This document shows, one piece after another, positions 18,330-26,909 of a stretch of DNA of 64,000 nt. Under the pieces are notes generated by a model. The model searched no databases, was not told the origin of the DNA, and saw only the letters and a program-made list of their open reading frames with translations. A program made the position numbers and the translations under genes. Each line of letters starts with the position of its first letter. Within the stretch, counting starts at the first letter, position 1. The stretch spans positions 38,003 to 102,002 of the forward strand of contig CAIYBN010000115.1 in NCBI GenBank assembly GCA_903924465.1, written 5' to 3'. Source of the stretch: an uncultured Myxococcales bacterium. GTDB lineage: Bacteria; Myxococcota_A; UBA9042.

Positions 18330-19436
18330 ATGCAGCGTCACTGGAAAAACCTGATTCGTCCCAAGGCCCTGGAAGTCGTCGAACTGACGGACACCTACGG
18401 CAAGTTCTCGGTCGAGCCGCTTGAGCGCGGGTACGGCACGACGCTGGGCAATTCGCTCCGTCGCGTGCTGCTCTCCTCGATTCGCGGTGCGGCGATCACG
18501 GGCGTGCGGATGGCAGCGCTGGGTCGCGTGGTGCGCGAGGATGACGGCGGCAAGGGCAAGCCCCAGCGCAAGATGGTCGAGCAGATGCAGTCGGCGCTTC
18601 ACGAATTCCAGGCGCTGCCGGACGTCGTGGAAGACGTGGCGGAAATCGTCCTGAACCTGAAAGAAGTGAATTTGACGATGGATTCCGAAGAAGCGGAGTT
18701 CATTCATCTGGTCGCGGAAGCGCCGTTGGGCGGCGGGCCGCTGAAGGTGACCGCGGGTCAACTGCAGGTGCCGGCTGGCGTTGCGGTGCTGAATCCGGAT
18801 CTGCACCTGATGACCATCGAGCCGGGTGGCCGCGTGGAGATGGAACTGACCGTCAAAGACGGCGTTGGCTACGTGCCGGCGACGCGCGACGGTGGCGAAG
18901 ATTCGCCGGTGGACTTGCTGCCGATTGACGCGATTTTCGCGCCGGTTCGCCGCGTGAACTTCCGCGTGACCAATGCCCGCGTGGAACAGCGCACCGACTA
19001 CGACAAGCTGACGCTGGAAGTGTGGACGAACGGCGCGATCGACCCGGAAGCGGCCGTGAGCGTCGCCGCGAAGATCATCCGCGAGCAACTGCGGGTTTTC
19101 GTGGGCTTTGAAGACGAAGAGAGCGAAGACGATTTCGAAGGCGCGGCGCAGAGCGGTGGTTCGACGCCGTCTTTGTCGGTGGAGCCGCTCAACGAGAACC
19201 TGTGGCGCACGATCGATTCGCTGGAATTGTCGGTGCGGTCGGCGAATTGCCTGCAGAACGCGAACCTGCGTTTCCTGGGCGAGCTCGTGCAGAAGACGGA
19301 AGCGGAGATGCTCAAGACCAAGAATTTTGGTCGCAAGTCCCTGAAGGAAATCAAAGATATCCTGACGGAGATGGGTCTCGGCCTGGGCATGCACATCGAA
19401 GGGTTTGACCCGGAGAAGGGCCCGCCGGCGGCGTAA
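18330..19436 (+). CDS. rpoA: RNA polymerase subunit alpha
   Basis: Alpha dimerises to nucleate RNA polymerase and its C-terminal domain binds UP elements and activators. N-terminal signatures include [20 protein letters not shown] and [11 protein letters not shown]. The C-terminal domain runs from about residue 288 with [19 protein letters not shown] and [20 protein letters not shown]. At 368 residues it is somewhat longer than E. coli's 329. The extra length includes an acidic linker. The start has TGGAGA. Confidence 0.98.
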   Translation: MQRHWKNLIRPKALEVVELTDTYGKFSVEPLERGYGTTLGNSLRRVLLSSIRGAAITGVRMAALGRVVREDDGGKGKPQRKMVEQMQSALHEFQALPDVVEDVAEIVLNLKEVNLTMDSEEAEFIHLVAEAPLGGGPLKVTAGQLQVPAGVAVLNPDLHLMTIEPGGRVEMELTVKDGVGYVPATRDGGEDSPVDLLPIDAIFAPVRRVNFRVTNARVEQRTDYDKLTLEVWTNGAIDPEAAVSVAAKIIREQLRVFVGFEDEESEDDFEGAAQSGGSTPSLSVEPLNENLWRTIDSLELSVRSANCLQNANLRFLGELVQKTEAEMLKTKNFGRKSLKEIKDILTEMGLGLGMHIEGFDPEKGPPAA

Positions 19437-19496
19437 GTTGCCGAGATTCTGAAGTAGTTTGAACCGGTTCTGAGAACAAGCGAGCGTGAGGAAGTT

Positions 19497-19847
19497 ATGC
19501 GTCACAAGAAAAGTGGAAATCGTCTGAGCCGTGAAACATCGCACCGCCGCTCCATGCTGCTGAATCTGTGCAAGTCGCTGATCGAGCACGAGCGCATCAC
19601 GACGACCGACGCGAAGGCCAAAGAGCTGCGCGCTTGGATTGAGCCGCTGATCACGCTGGGCAAGGAAGATTCCGTGCATCGTCGTCGGCTGGCGTTTGCC
19701 AAGCTGCGCGACAATGTTCTGGTGTCGAAGCTGTTCAACGAGCTGGGCAAGAAGTACGCGGGGCGCCCGGGCGGCTACACGCGCACGCTCAAGCTTGGCC
19801 AGCGTTCCGGCGATGCCGCGCACATCTCGATCATCGAGTTTGTGTAG
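19497..19847 (+). CDS. rplQ: 50S ribosomal protein L17
   Basis: L17 is the tunnel-exit protein that usually closes the alpha cluster. The 116 residues start [20 protein letters not shown] and include [20 protein letters not shown] and [20 protein letters not shown]. The start has GTGAGGA. It is convergent with the regulator gene that ends at 19920; I see no T-rich terminator in the 72-base gap. Confidence 0.98.
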   Translation: MRHKKSGNRLSRETSHRRSMLLNLCKSLIEHERITTTDAKAKELRAWIEPLITLGKEDSVHRRRLAFAKLRDNVLVSKLFNELGKKYAGRPGGYTRTLKLGQRSGDAAHISIIEFV

Positions 19848-19919
19848 GCAATCCAGGTTCCTGAGCACCGCGCAGGCGTAAGGCTGTGGTTGCCGCGCGG
19901 GGCGATCGGGGAGTGCCCG

Positions 19920-20597
19920 CTACTCGGACGCCTGCCATTTGTACCCCACGCCATGAACCGTGACGAGGCCGGCCGCGCTGTGTCCCAGGTGGACACGCAG
20001 GCGGCGTACGTGGATGTCGACGGTCCGTGAGCCACCGCCGTAGTCGCGGCCCCAAACAGCATCGAGCAGCGCCTCCCGCGTGAAGGCCCGCCCCGTGTTT
20101 TGGACCAGATGGCGCAGCAGGGCAAACTCCTGAGGTGTGGTCGGAATCGCCACACCGCGTACCAGTGCCTGCCGACCGCGCAGGTCGATGGTCAGCATCC
20201 CCGAGCGCAACAGCGACTCGCGTTCTGGCCTGTGGCGCAGCGCCCGTTCAATGCGGATGATCGCTTCTTCCTTGGGAAAGCCGCGCAGCACAAAGTCGTG
20301 GCAGGATAGTTGCGCTGCGACGTGGCAACGCTCAGGATCCAGCACCAGCAGCCACGGCACGGCGGCGAGCACCGGATGGCTCGCGAGCGCTGGCGCCAGG
20401 GCAGAAACGTTGCGCAGCGGCGCAGGTTCGATGACGACGAGGTCTGGCGGCATGGCAATCGGGCAATCAAACCACGCGCCGTGGAAGCCGCGCACCGTGA
20501 TATCGTGGCCCAGCGGCGCAAGCGCGGCGCGCATCGGTGAGGCTTGGGCGAGTTCGGTGAACAGGAAGATGCGCTTCACAACCCGCGACAGTAGCAT
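19920..20597 (-). CDS. Winged-helix transcriptional regulator with degenerate receiver domain
   Basis: The C-terminal part (about residues 125-225) is an OmpR-type DNA-binding domain: TPQEFALLRHLVQNTG, FTREALLDAVWG, RTVDIHVRRLRVHLG and TVHGVGYKW. The N-terminal part aligns with a receiver, but the phospho-acceptor Asp is Glu57 (PDLVVIEPAP) and the usual switch Lys is not evident. It is therefore unlikely to be a normal phosphorelay output. ATG 20597 gives 225 residues; GTG 20579 (VKRIFLFTEL) is an alternative start of 219. The gene is divergent from lnt with only 12 bases between start codons, so each promoter should lie in or near the other gene. A target in lnt or the envelope is a guess. 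Confidence 0.8.
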   Translation of the reverse strand: MLLSRVVKRIFLFTELAQASPMRAALAPLGHDITVRGFHGAWFDCPIAMPPDLVVIEPAPLRNVSALAPALASHPVLAAVPWLLVLDPERCHVAAQLSCHDFVLRGFPKEEAIIRIERALRHRPERESLLRSGMLTIDLRGRQALVRGVAIPTTPQEFALLRHLVQNTGRAFTREALLDAVWGRDYGGGSRTVDIHVRRLRVHLGHSAAGLVTVHGVGYKWQASE

Positions 20598-20609
20598 GGG
20601 GGCTCGGTG

Positions 20610-22232
20610 ATGGCCAAGCTCAACCGCACGCCTTGGCGCTTTTGGCTGCCGGCCGTGGCCTCCGCCGTTCTGGCCATGCTCAGCTTTGCGCCGTTCGACC
20701 AGTGGTACCTGGCGTTTGTCGCGTGGGTGCCGCTGCTGGTGTGGTTGCCGCGGGCGATGCCAACGCCGAAACAGGCGCTTCAAGCGGGGTGGCTGGCCGG
20801 CTCGTTGCTGCATTTGGTTTTCTACTGGTGGCTGGTCCACACGATGCAGGCGATGAGCGGCTTTCCGTGGTTGCTCGCGGTGTCCGTGCACGTGATTTTT
20901 GCCACCGTGATGGGTTTACACCAGGGCATCGCGCTGTGGCTGGTTCGACGGCTGGTGGCGACCGGTCCTGCGTCGATGCTGCGCTCGTTGGGTCGCGCGC
21001 TGGCGGTCGGAACGCTGTGGGCGACGGTCGAATTTGCGGTGCCGTACCTGTTTCCCTGGTATCAGGGCAACGCCTTCTTCCGCGTGCCAGTTCTGACTCA
21101 AGCTGCCGACATACTTGGAATTCCCGGCGTGTCGCTGCTTTGCCTCGCGACCTCGAGCTTGCTGGCACAAGCGTTGGCAGCGAAGCCGTATCGCTGGCAG
21201 CCGCTGGTGCCCTTGGCGCTGTTGCTGGCGGCGTGGCTGGGTTATGGCTGCTACCGCATCGCTCAGGTGGATGCCGCGCCGGTGCAGAAGACGCTGCGGA
21301 CCCTGGTCGTGCAGGGCAACGCGACGCTGGCCGAAAAGCTGTCTGAAGGGGCGAAACGCCTGCCGATGTTGGATCGTCCCGAGCGGCTGACGCGGGCGGA
21401 AGATCTCAGCGAAGTGGACATTGTCATCTGGCCCGAGGGCACGCTGCCGTTTTTCTGGGTTGAAGATCCGGTTGGCGACACCGCGCCGGGTAAGCCCAAG
21501 GAGCGCACGCGCTCGCCGCAAATTCTGCGCGACGTGAAGTGGCGGGTGGTGCAGTTGGCGAAGGCGATCCAAAAGCCGCTCCTGACCGGCTCGCTGCGAC
21601 GGCCGGACATGCTGTGGACGGCGGAGGCGCGCAATTCGGCGATTCTGTTTCGGCCGGACGGAACGCATCAGTATTACGACAAGAAGATTCTGCTGCCATT
21701 TGGCGAATACTTGCCCGGCACGTCGCTGATTCCGGCGCTGAAAGAGTCGATTCCCGGCGTGTCGCACATGGATCCCGGCGTGCTGACCGGGCGCATCGAC
21801 GTCGCGGGCGTGAAGTTGCTGGTCAACATCTGCTACGAGGCGCTGTTTCCGGCGTTTTTGCGCGCAGAAGGGCCCGATGCCGACGTACTGGTCAACTTGA
21901 CCAATGACATCTGGTTTGGCCCTGATCCCGCGCCGACAGACCATCTGATGGTGCAAACCGCGCGGCCGGTGGAACTGCGCCGGCCGTTGGTACGCTCGAC
22001 GGCGACGGGTATCACGGTCTACGTCGACGCGGCCGGGCGCATGCACGAGCCGACCGACCTGAACGTGGAAGCCGTGCGTCGATGGCAAGTGCCCGTCAAA
22101 GCTCTGGAAAGTCCGTATCGCCTGTGGGGCGATCTGCCCATGTGGCTGCTCAGTGCTGGCGTCGTGGCGATGGCCATCCGGCGACGGAAATTTGACTGGG
22201 CCACCGATTCTGGATGCAGTTCAAGGAGCTAG
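20610..22232 (+). CDS. lnt: Apolipoprotein N-acyltransferase
   Basis: Lnt adds the third acyl chain to the N-terminal cysteine of lipoproteins in the inner membrane, completing maturation after Lgt and LspA. The N-terminal 215 residues hold about six to eight hydrophobic segments. The C-terminal nitrilase-fold domain carries the expected triad: Glu276 in VIWPEGTLPFF, Lys358 in YYDKKILLPFGEYLP, and Cys408 in VNICYEALFP. At 540 residues it is of family length. ATG 20610 is preceded by GGGGG; GTG 20607 is also possible. The several lipoproteins in this window would be its substrates. Confidence 0.93.
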   Translation: MAKLNRTPWRFWLPAVASAVLAMLSFAPFDQWYLAFVAWVPLLVWLPRAMPTPKQALQAGWLAGSLLHLVFYWWLVHTMQAMSGFPWLLAVSVHVIFATVMGLHQGIALWLVRRLVATGPASMLRSLGRALAVGTLWATVEFAVPYLFPWYQGNAFFRVPVLTQAADILGIPGVSLLCLATSSLLAQALAAKPYRWQPLVPLALLLAAWLGYGCYRIAQVDAAPVQKTLRTLVVQGNATLAEKLSEGAKRLPMLDRPERLTRAEDLSEVDIVIWPEGTLPFFWVEDPVGDTAPGKPKERTRSPQILRDVKWRVVQLAKAIQKPLLTGSLRRPDMLWTAEARNSAILFRPDGTHQYYDKKILLPFGEYLPGTSLIPALKESIPGVSHMDPGVLTGRIDVAGVKLLVNICYEALFPAFLRAEGPDADVLVNLTNDIWFGPDPAPTDHLMVQTARPVELRRPLVRSTATGITVYVDAAGRMHEPTDLNVEAVRRWQVPVKALESPYRLWGDLPMWLLSAGVVAMAIRRRKFDWATDSGCSSRS

Positions 22233-22283
22233 CCAAAACAGCCCCGCAGGCGACCTTCGCGGTCGTCAAGGGGGCGTTTTGGC
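22232..22283 (+). terminator. Long bulged hairpin directly after lnt
   Basis: GCCAAAAC (22232-22239) and GCCCC (22241-22245) pair with GGGGC (22271-22275) and GTTTTGGC (22276-22283), a 13-bp stem with one bulged A (22240). An inner hairpin CGACC-TTCGC-GGTCG (22251-22265) caps it. It starts on the last base of the lnt stop codon. There is no downstream T-run, so it may stabilise the 3' end rather than terminate intrinsically. Confidence 0.5.
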
Positions 22284-22335
22284 GCGGCGACGCAGAAATG
22301 CGCCCGAAGCGGTGGATCCAGAGCGACGGAAATCC

Positions 22336-22364
22336 TTGACATCGCAGGCCACGTAGCCTACTCC
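22336..22364 (+). promoter_or_regulatory. Possible promoter of the pseudouridine synthase operon
   Basis: A perfect TTGACA (22336-22341) stands 17 bases upstream of TACTCC (22359-22364), a poor -10. It is the only promoter-like pair in the gap after the lnt hairpin and lies 31 bases upstream of the start codon. The weak -10 makes this tentative. Confidence 0.3.
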
Positions 22365-22395
22365 CCCGCGTCTTCCCTTGAACCCGAGAACGACC

Positions 22396-23487
22396 ATGTC
22401 CGCGCCGAATCACCCCGCCAAGCCATCGCCCAAAAGGCCCGCGAAACGCAAGAACCTTGCGGCGCTGGGCGAGCGGCTCAACAAGTTTCTGGCCAACGCG
22501 TCCGCGCTGTCGCGGCGGGCGGCGGAGGAACTCATTACCCAAGGGCGCGTCGAAATCGACGGCAAGCTGGTCACGGATCTCGGCGCCCGCGTCGATGCGG
22601 CGCGACAGACGGTTACGGTTGATGGCGAAAAGCTGCGGCAACGCGAAGGCCGGTTGGCGATTGTCCTGAACAAGCCGGTCGGCTACCTGTGCACGTCGAG
22701 CGATCCGGAAAACCGGCAGCTGGTGTACGCGCTGGTGCCGCAGGGCCTGGGTCTGCACACGGTCGGCCGGTTGGATTTCAACACGGAAGGCGTGATTCTG
22801 CTGACGACGGACGGCGATCTGGCGGAGCGTCTGGGCCACGCGCGCTACAGCGTGCAGCGCGTGTACGAGGCGCGCGTGCGCGGTGTGCCGACGGAAGAAA
22901 CGCTGGCGAAGCTGCGGCGCGGCGTTCGCCTGGAAGATGGTCCGGCGCGGGCGGAAAGCGCGGAGGTCATTGCGCAGACGGACAAGAACGCCTGGGTTCG
23001 CCTGGTGCTGGTCGAAGGTCGCAATCGCGAAGTGCGGCGGCTGATGGAGCGCGTCGGCCACCCGGTGATGCGGCTGCGGCGTTCCGCGTTCGCGGGGCTG
23101 ACGACGCGCGGGCTGAAATTGGGCGAATGGCGGGCGCTGACGGAAGCAGAAATCGAGCAACTGCAGACGCGTGGCCACGTCGGATCGTTTGAGCTGCCGC
23201 CGGATCCGCGGCGCAAAGGCCAAGCGGCTGGGCAGAAGCGCGTGACCCGCAAGGCGGTTACCCAGCGCGGTCCCGCGGAGCCGGTCGTCGAGCCGGAAGT
23301 GCCGGGGCGCAAACCGCGGCGTTTGACCGGCAAGCCGTCGCACGACTGGCAACCGCCGGCAGCGCCCGCCAAGAAGAAAGGCCCGGTGCAGCGACCGCGT
23401 CCGGAGGCCGTCGAGCGGACGACCGATGGCCGGCGCCGCTCCGTGACCCGCGAAAATGGTGCGCGCGGCCGCACGCCGTCGAGGTAG
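22396..23487 (+). CDS. RsuA/RluB-family pseudouridine synthase
   Basis: This enzyme isomerises a uridine in rRNA to pseudouridine. An S4 RNA-binding domain (about residues 25-75: ERLNKFLANASALSRRAAEE) precedes the catalytic domain with LNKPVGYLCTSSD and GRLDFNTEGVILLTTDGDLA, whose Asp is the catalytic residue, and EGRNREVRRLMERVGHPVMR. The layout fits RluB (23S) better than RsuA. The last ~100 residues are a Lys/Arg/Pro-rich tail, presumably disordered. I use ATG 22396; a TTG at 22378 in the same frame would add six residues. The epimerase gene starts three bases after the stop. Confidence 0.9.
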   Translation: MSAPNHPAKPSPKRPAKRKNLAALGERLNKFLANASALSRRAAEELITQGRVEIDGKLVTDLGARVDAARQTVTVDGEKLRQREGRLAIVLNKPVGYLCTSSDPENRQLVYALVPQGLGLHTVGRLDFNTEGVILLTTDGDLAERLGHARYSVQRVYEARVRGVPTEETLAKLRRGVRLEDGPARAESAEVIAQTDKNAWVRLVLVEGRNREVRRLMERVGHPVMRLRRSAFAGLTTRGLKLGEWRALTEAEIEQLQTRGHVGSFELPPDPRRKGQAAGQKRVTRKAVTQRGPAEPVVEPEVPGRKPRRLTGKPSHDWQPPAAPAKKKGPVQRPRPEAVERTTDGRRRSVTRENGARGRTPSR

Positions 23488-23490
23488 CCG

Positions 23491-24594
23491 ATGATTCCTT
23501 CCCGCGTGACTTGCGTCGTGGGCGCCCGGCCCAACTTCATGAAAGTCGCTCCGGTCTACGCCGCGCTGACCCAAGCCGGTTTTGCCACGCGGCTGGTGCA
23601 TACCGGCCAACATTACGACGCCAAAATGTCCGCCGTGTTCTTTGACGACCTGGGCATGCCGCGGCCGGACGCCTTTTTGGGCGTGGGCTCAGGCGATCAC
23701 GCGCAGCAGACCGCCGCGATCCTGCAGAAGTTCGACGCCGACGTGGTCGACTGGCTGCCGGATCTCGTGCTGGTGGCCGGTGACGTCAACTCGACGATTG
23801 CCTGCGCGCTGGTGGCGGCCAAACGCAACATCGCGGTCGGGCACATCGAAGCTGGGCTGCGCTCGCGCGACTGGACGATGCCGGAAGAGGTCAATCGGGT
23901 GTTGACCGACGCGTGTTCGGATCTGCTGCTGACGCCGTCGCGGGATGCCGATGCCAACCTGCGTGCGGAAGGCGTGGCGGACTGGCGGATTCACTTTGTT
24001 GGCAATTGCATGATTGACAGCCTGCGGACGCATCTGGCGCGCGCTCGCGAGCTGCAGACGCCGCAGGGCTTGGGCCTGACGCGCGGCCGGTATGCGGTGG
24101 CGACGCTGCATCGGCCGTCGAACGTGGACGATCCCGCGCGTCTGGCGCAGATTCTGGCGGCGTTGGGCGATGTGGCGCGTGACATGCCGGTGCTGTTTCC
24201 GATTCACCCGCGGACGCAGAAGCGCATCGACGATGCCGGACTGGTCGTGCCGCCCGATGTGCGTCTGGTCGAACCGATGGGCTATCTGCAGTTTCTCGGC
24301 ACGATGGCGGATGCGCAGGTGCTGGTGACGGATTCCGGTGGCATTCAGGAAGAGACCACCGCGCTGGGTGTGCCGTGCTTGACGCTGCGAGCCAACACGG
24401 AGCGGCCGATTACCGTGACGGAAGGCACCAACATTCTGCTCGGACTGGATCCCGCGACGATCGCGCCAGCGGTGGCAGAGATTCGCGCCGGGCGATCGAA
24501 GCAAGGGCGCGTGCCGGAAGGCTGGGATGGTCATGCCGCGGATCGCGTGGTCGAGACCCTGCGCGCCGGGATCCGCACGCTGCGCGAGGATTGA
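23491..24594 (+). CDS. wecB: UDP-N-acetylglucosamine 2-epimerase, non-hydrolysing
   Basis: The enzyme interconverts UDP-GlcNAc and UDP-ManNAc for surface polysaccharide synthesis in the cytoplasm. The 367-residue protein carries GARPNFMKVAPVYAAL, LVAGDVNSTIACALVAAK, HIEAGLRSRDWTMPEEVNR, a HRPSNVDD segment and DSGGIQEETTALGVPCLTLR, all diagnostic. It starts three bases after the pseudouridine synthase stop and ends three bases before the next start, so it is part of a tight operon. UDP-ManNAc dehydrogenase and glycosyltransferase genes are not in the window. Confidence 0.95.
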   Translation: MIPSRVTCVVGARPNFMKVAPVYAALTQAGFATRLVHTGQHYDAKMSAVFFDDLGMPRPDAFLGVGSGDHAQQTAAILQKFDADVVDWLPDLVLVAGDVNSTIACALVAAKRNIAVGHIEAGLRSRDWTMPEEVNRVLTDACSDLLLTPSRDADANLRAEGVADWRIHFVGNCMIDSLRTHLARARELQTPQGLGLTRGRYAVATLHRPSNVDDPARLAQILAALGDVARDMPVLFPIHPRTQKRIDDAGLVVPPDVRLVEPMGYLQFLGTMADAQVLVTDSGGIQEETTALGVPCLTLRANTERPITVTEGTNILLGLDPATIAPAVAEIRAGRSKQGRVPEGWDGHAADRVVETLRAGIRTLRED

Positions 24595-24597
24595 GCG

Positions 24598-26208
24598 ATG
24601 CCAGTGCCCGCGTCGTTGCGTAAGCCGCTCTATTGGCTCCTGGCCTTGCTCCTGCTGGTCGGCGTGGGCTTCGGCGTCGGCGCGTGGCTGACGTGGCGCC
24701 ATGATCACCTGCCAGCGGTGTCGCTGGCGAATCAGGTTCCGGCGACTGCGGACGCGGTGGTCTGGCTCGATCGCATGGATGTGGCGGCGCGGGGCCTGCG
24801 TCGTCTGACCGACCGCGTGGCAGGCGCGCGTGGCGTGCGCGAGGCTCTGCAGCTGTTGGCCGACGTCGATCCGCTGGATCGTGAGGCTGTGCAAGGCGTT
24901 GGACTGCGTCCGGACGCGGGTGCGGTGCTGTTTCGCTGGCAAGGCGCGCTGTGGCTCGCGCTGCCGGTGGCGGATCCGAAGGGCGCCCAACACGTGTTGA
25001 CCGTCCTCAAGCATCGCGGCTATGGCTGCGAAGGCCAGAATCCGTGGCAGGTGCTGGACCGCCAAGGCGCGCACAAGCAAGTGGCGGAGATGCGTTTGCG
25101 CGACGGGATGCTGTTGCTCGCGTGGCCAACTGGACCGAAGGCGGCGAGCTTTGGCGACTACGATGCCGCGGCAAAACGGCCGACGCTGACTTCAGGTCCC
25201 GGTGAACTCCACGCCCAGCTTCAAGTCGCGGCTGACGGGCCGGAGCTCACCGCGATTCACGGCCTGCTGGGCCCGGCGAATTTGGTGCTCGGTGGCCTGG
25301 TCGATCGCGTGGAGCGGCTCGACGCCGATCTGCAACTCGACGTGGCGCAACCGCAACTTCACGTGCGCTTGGCAAGCAAGCCGGGGGCGCTGGCGGACAT
25401 TGCGGACTACCACATGCGCTTTCTGCCTGAAGCGCCAGGTGCCTTGCTGGACCTCGGACAGCTGTTGCCGGATGAGACGCCGCTGCTGTTTCGGGCACGC
25501 CTCAATCCAGCGCTGCTCGCCCTGGTGCCGCAAGCGCTGCGCGATGCCTTCCTGCCGGCCTCGACGCTCGGTGCGTTGCATCCGGCGCTGAACGGTGTGG
25601 ATTTCCAGCGCACGGTGCTGCAGGTCTGGGATGGCCAGATCGCGATCGTGCTGCTCGGTGTGGCCGATGATTTGCCGCTGGATCCGGGGGCATGGGCGCA
25701 GCGATCCTGGCGCAAAGACCTGCGCGTGGGGCTGGCATTCAGCACGCACACCGACACCGAGGCAGACGCGGTGGTCCAGGCGGTGCGCGCGGCGATGGAA
25801 ACGAGTGCCGACAAGCCGACGACGGCGCAGTTTCGCGATTGGGCTGGGCTGGCGGTGGCGAATCCAGACGCGCCGTGGTGGCTGCTGCGGCATGGGCGGC
25901 AGCTGGTGTTGGTCTCCGGTCACGGCGAAGGCGACGATCTGGCGCGCGTGGCGACCGGCAAGTTCCCGGATCTGCACGCTGCGGCGACTGCGCCGGTCGA
26001 GAAATCGCTGTTGGATGGTGCGGGACGTTGGGCGGGCGTGTTGGTGGAAACGCCGCGGATCGCGCGCGCGCTTCGCCGTCGTGGAATGCCGGACTATGCG
26101 GTGCAATTGCTCGCCGCGGTCCAGTCGCTGGCTGTTGCCGTTTCGCTCGACGCCGATGCCCTGACCCTGGATGTGCAGTTGCGACCGACGGTGGAGGTTG
26201 CGCCATGA
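24598..26208 (+). CDS. Membrane-anchored hypothetical protein of an ABC exporter operon
   Basis: I do not recognise this 536-residue protein with certainty. A single hydrophobic helix (about residues 10-31, YWLLALLLLVGVGFGVGAWL) near the N-terminus would anchor it, with the rest in the periplasm. The start of the soluble part, VPATADAVVWLDRM, recalls DUF3352-type proteins, which begin with a similar 'VPADA' stretch. No catalytic motif is seen and there is almost no cysteine. It is fused by an ATGA overlap to the ATPase gene, so it probably serves the ABC system, perhaps as a periplasmic partner. Confidence 0.7.
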   Translation: MPVPASLRKPLYWLLALLLLVGVGFGVGAWLTWRHDHLPAVSLANQVPATADAVVWLDRMDVAARGLRRLTDRVAGARGVREALQLLADVDPLDREAVQGVGLRPDAGAVLFRWQGALWLALPVADPKGAQHVLTVLKHRGYGCEGQNPWQVLDRQGAHKQVAEMRLRDGMLLLAWPTGPKAASFGDYDAAAKRPTLTSGPGELHAQLQVAADGPELTAIHGLLGPANLVLGGLVDRVERLDADLQLDVAQPQLHVRLASKPGALADIADYHMRFLPEAPGALLDLGQLLPDETPLLFRARLNPALLALVPQALRDAFLPASTLGALHPALNGVDFQRTVLQVWDGQIAIVLLGVADDLPLDPGAWAQRSWRKDLRVGLAFSTHTDTEADAVVQAVRAAMETSADKPTTAQFRDWAGLAVANPDAPWWLLRHGRQLVLVSGHGEGDDLARVATGKFPDLHAAATAPVEKSLLDGAGRWAGVLVETPRIARALRRRGMPDYAVQLLAAVQSLAVAVSLDADALTLDVQLRPTVEVAP

Positions 26209-26909
26209 CGGTGGCAGCTGCGGTGGAAGCGCGAGGCCTGCGCCGGCAATTCCCGCTGGACGGAGGCGGCACGGTGACTGCCCTGGACGACGTGGACTTG
26301 CACATTGCCCCCGGTGAAATTGTCGCCGTTGTCGGCCGATCCGGTGCGGGCAAGTCGACGTTGCTGAACTTGATCGGCGCCATCGACCGCGGCTACGAGG
26401 GCGAATTGACCGTCTTTGGTCAGGAACTGCGGCGCTTGTCTGAACGCGAGCTCGCGCGTTTTCGCAACCGGCAAATCGGCTTTGTGTTTCAGAGCTTCAA
26501 CCTCTTGCCTGGCCTGACCGTCGGCGACAACGTCATGCTTCCGGCGTCCTTTGGCGCGGACATGCCGGACGTGCTGGTGCGCCGGCGCGCGCATCACTTG
26601 CTGGATGAAGTGGGCTTGGGCGACCGGTTCAATCAGCCGCCGTTGCAGCTGTCCGGCGGCGAGCGCCAGCGCGTGGCGATTGCCCGGGCGCTGCTCCTGG
26701 AACCGCCGCTGCTCGTGTGCGACGAGCCGACGGGGAGCCTCGACACCGCCACCGCGGACCAGATTCTGCAGTTGTTCCGGGAGATTCGTGAAAAGCGCGG
26801 AACGACGCTGGTGATGGTGACGCACGACCCGGCCGTCGCGCGTTCCGCCGATCGGCTGGTGCGGCTGGAGCGCGGACGCATCGTCGGCACAACGCTGGAG
26901 GCGCCATGA
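26205..26909 (+). CDS. ABC transporter ATP-binding protein, LolD/MacB-type
   Basis: All ATPase motifs are present: Walker A GRSGAGKSTLLNLIG, Q-loop FVFQSFNLLPGLTVGDNVML, signature LSGGERQRVAIARALL, Walker B PPLLVCDEPTGSLD and the H-loop VMVTHDP. The FQSFNLLP and DEPTGSLD strings are typical of the LolD/MacB/FtsE group. The product is 234 residues from ATG 26205, which overlaps the upstream stop in ATGA. The frame is open far upstream, but that part lies over the neighbouring gene. It overlaps the permease start in the same way. Confidence 0.95.
   Translation: MTVAAAVEARGLRRQFPLDGGGTVTALDDVDLHIAPGEIVAVVGRSGAGKSTLLNLIGAIDRGYEGELTVFGQELRRLSERELARFRNRQIGFVFQSFNLLPGLTVGDNVMLPASFGADMPDVLVRRRAHHLLDEVGLGDRFNQPPLQLSGGERQRVAIARALLLEPPLLVCDEPTGSLDTATADQILQLFREIREKRGTTLVMVTHDPAVARSADRLVRLERGRIVGTTLEAP

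Noticed and set aside
19848..19919. Terminator between rplQ and the convergent regulator
   Set aside because: Only a 6-bp CCGCGC/GCGCGG pairing with a 21-base loop and no T-run on either strand was found.
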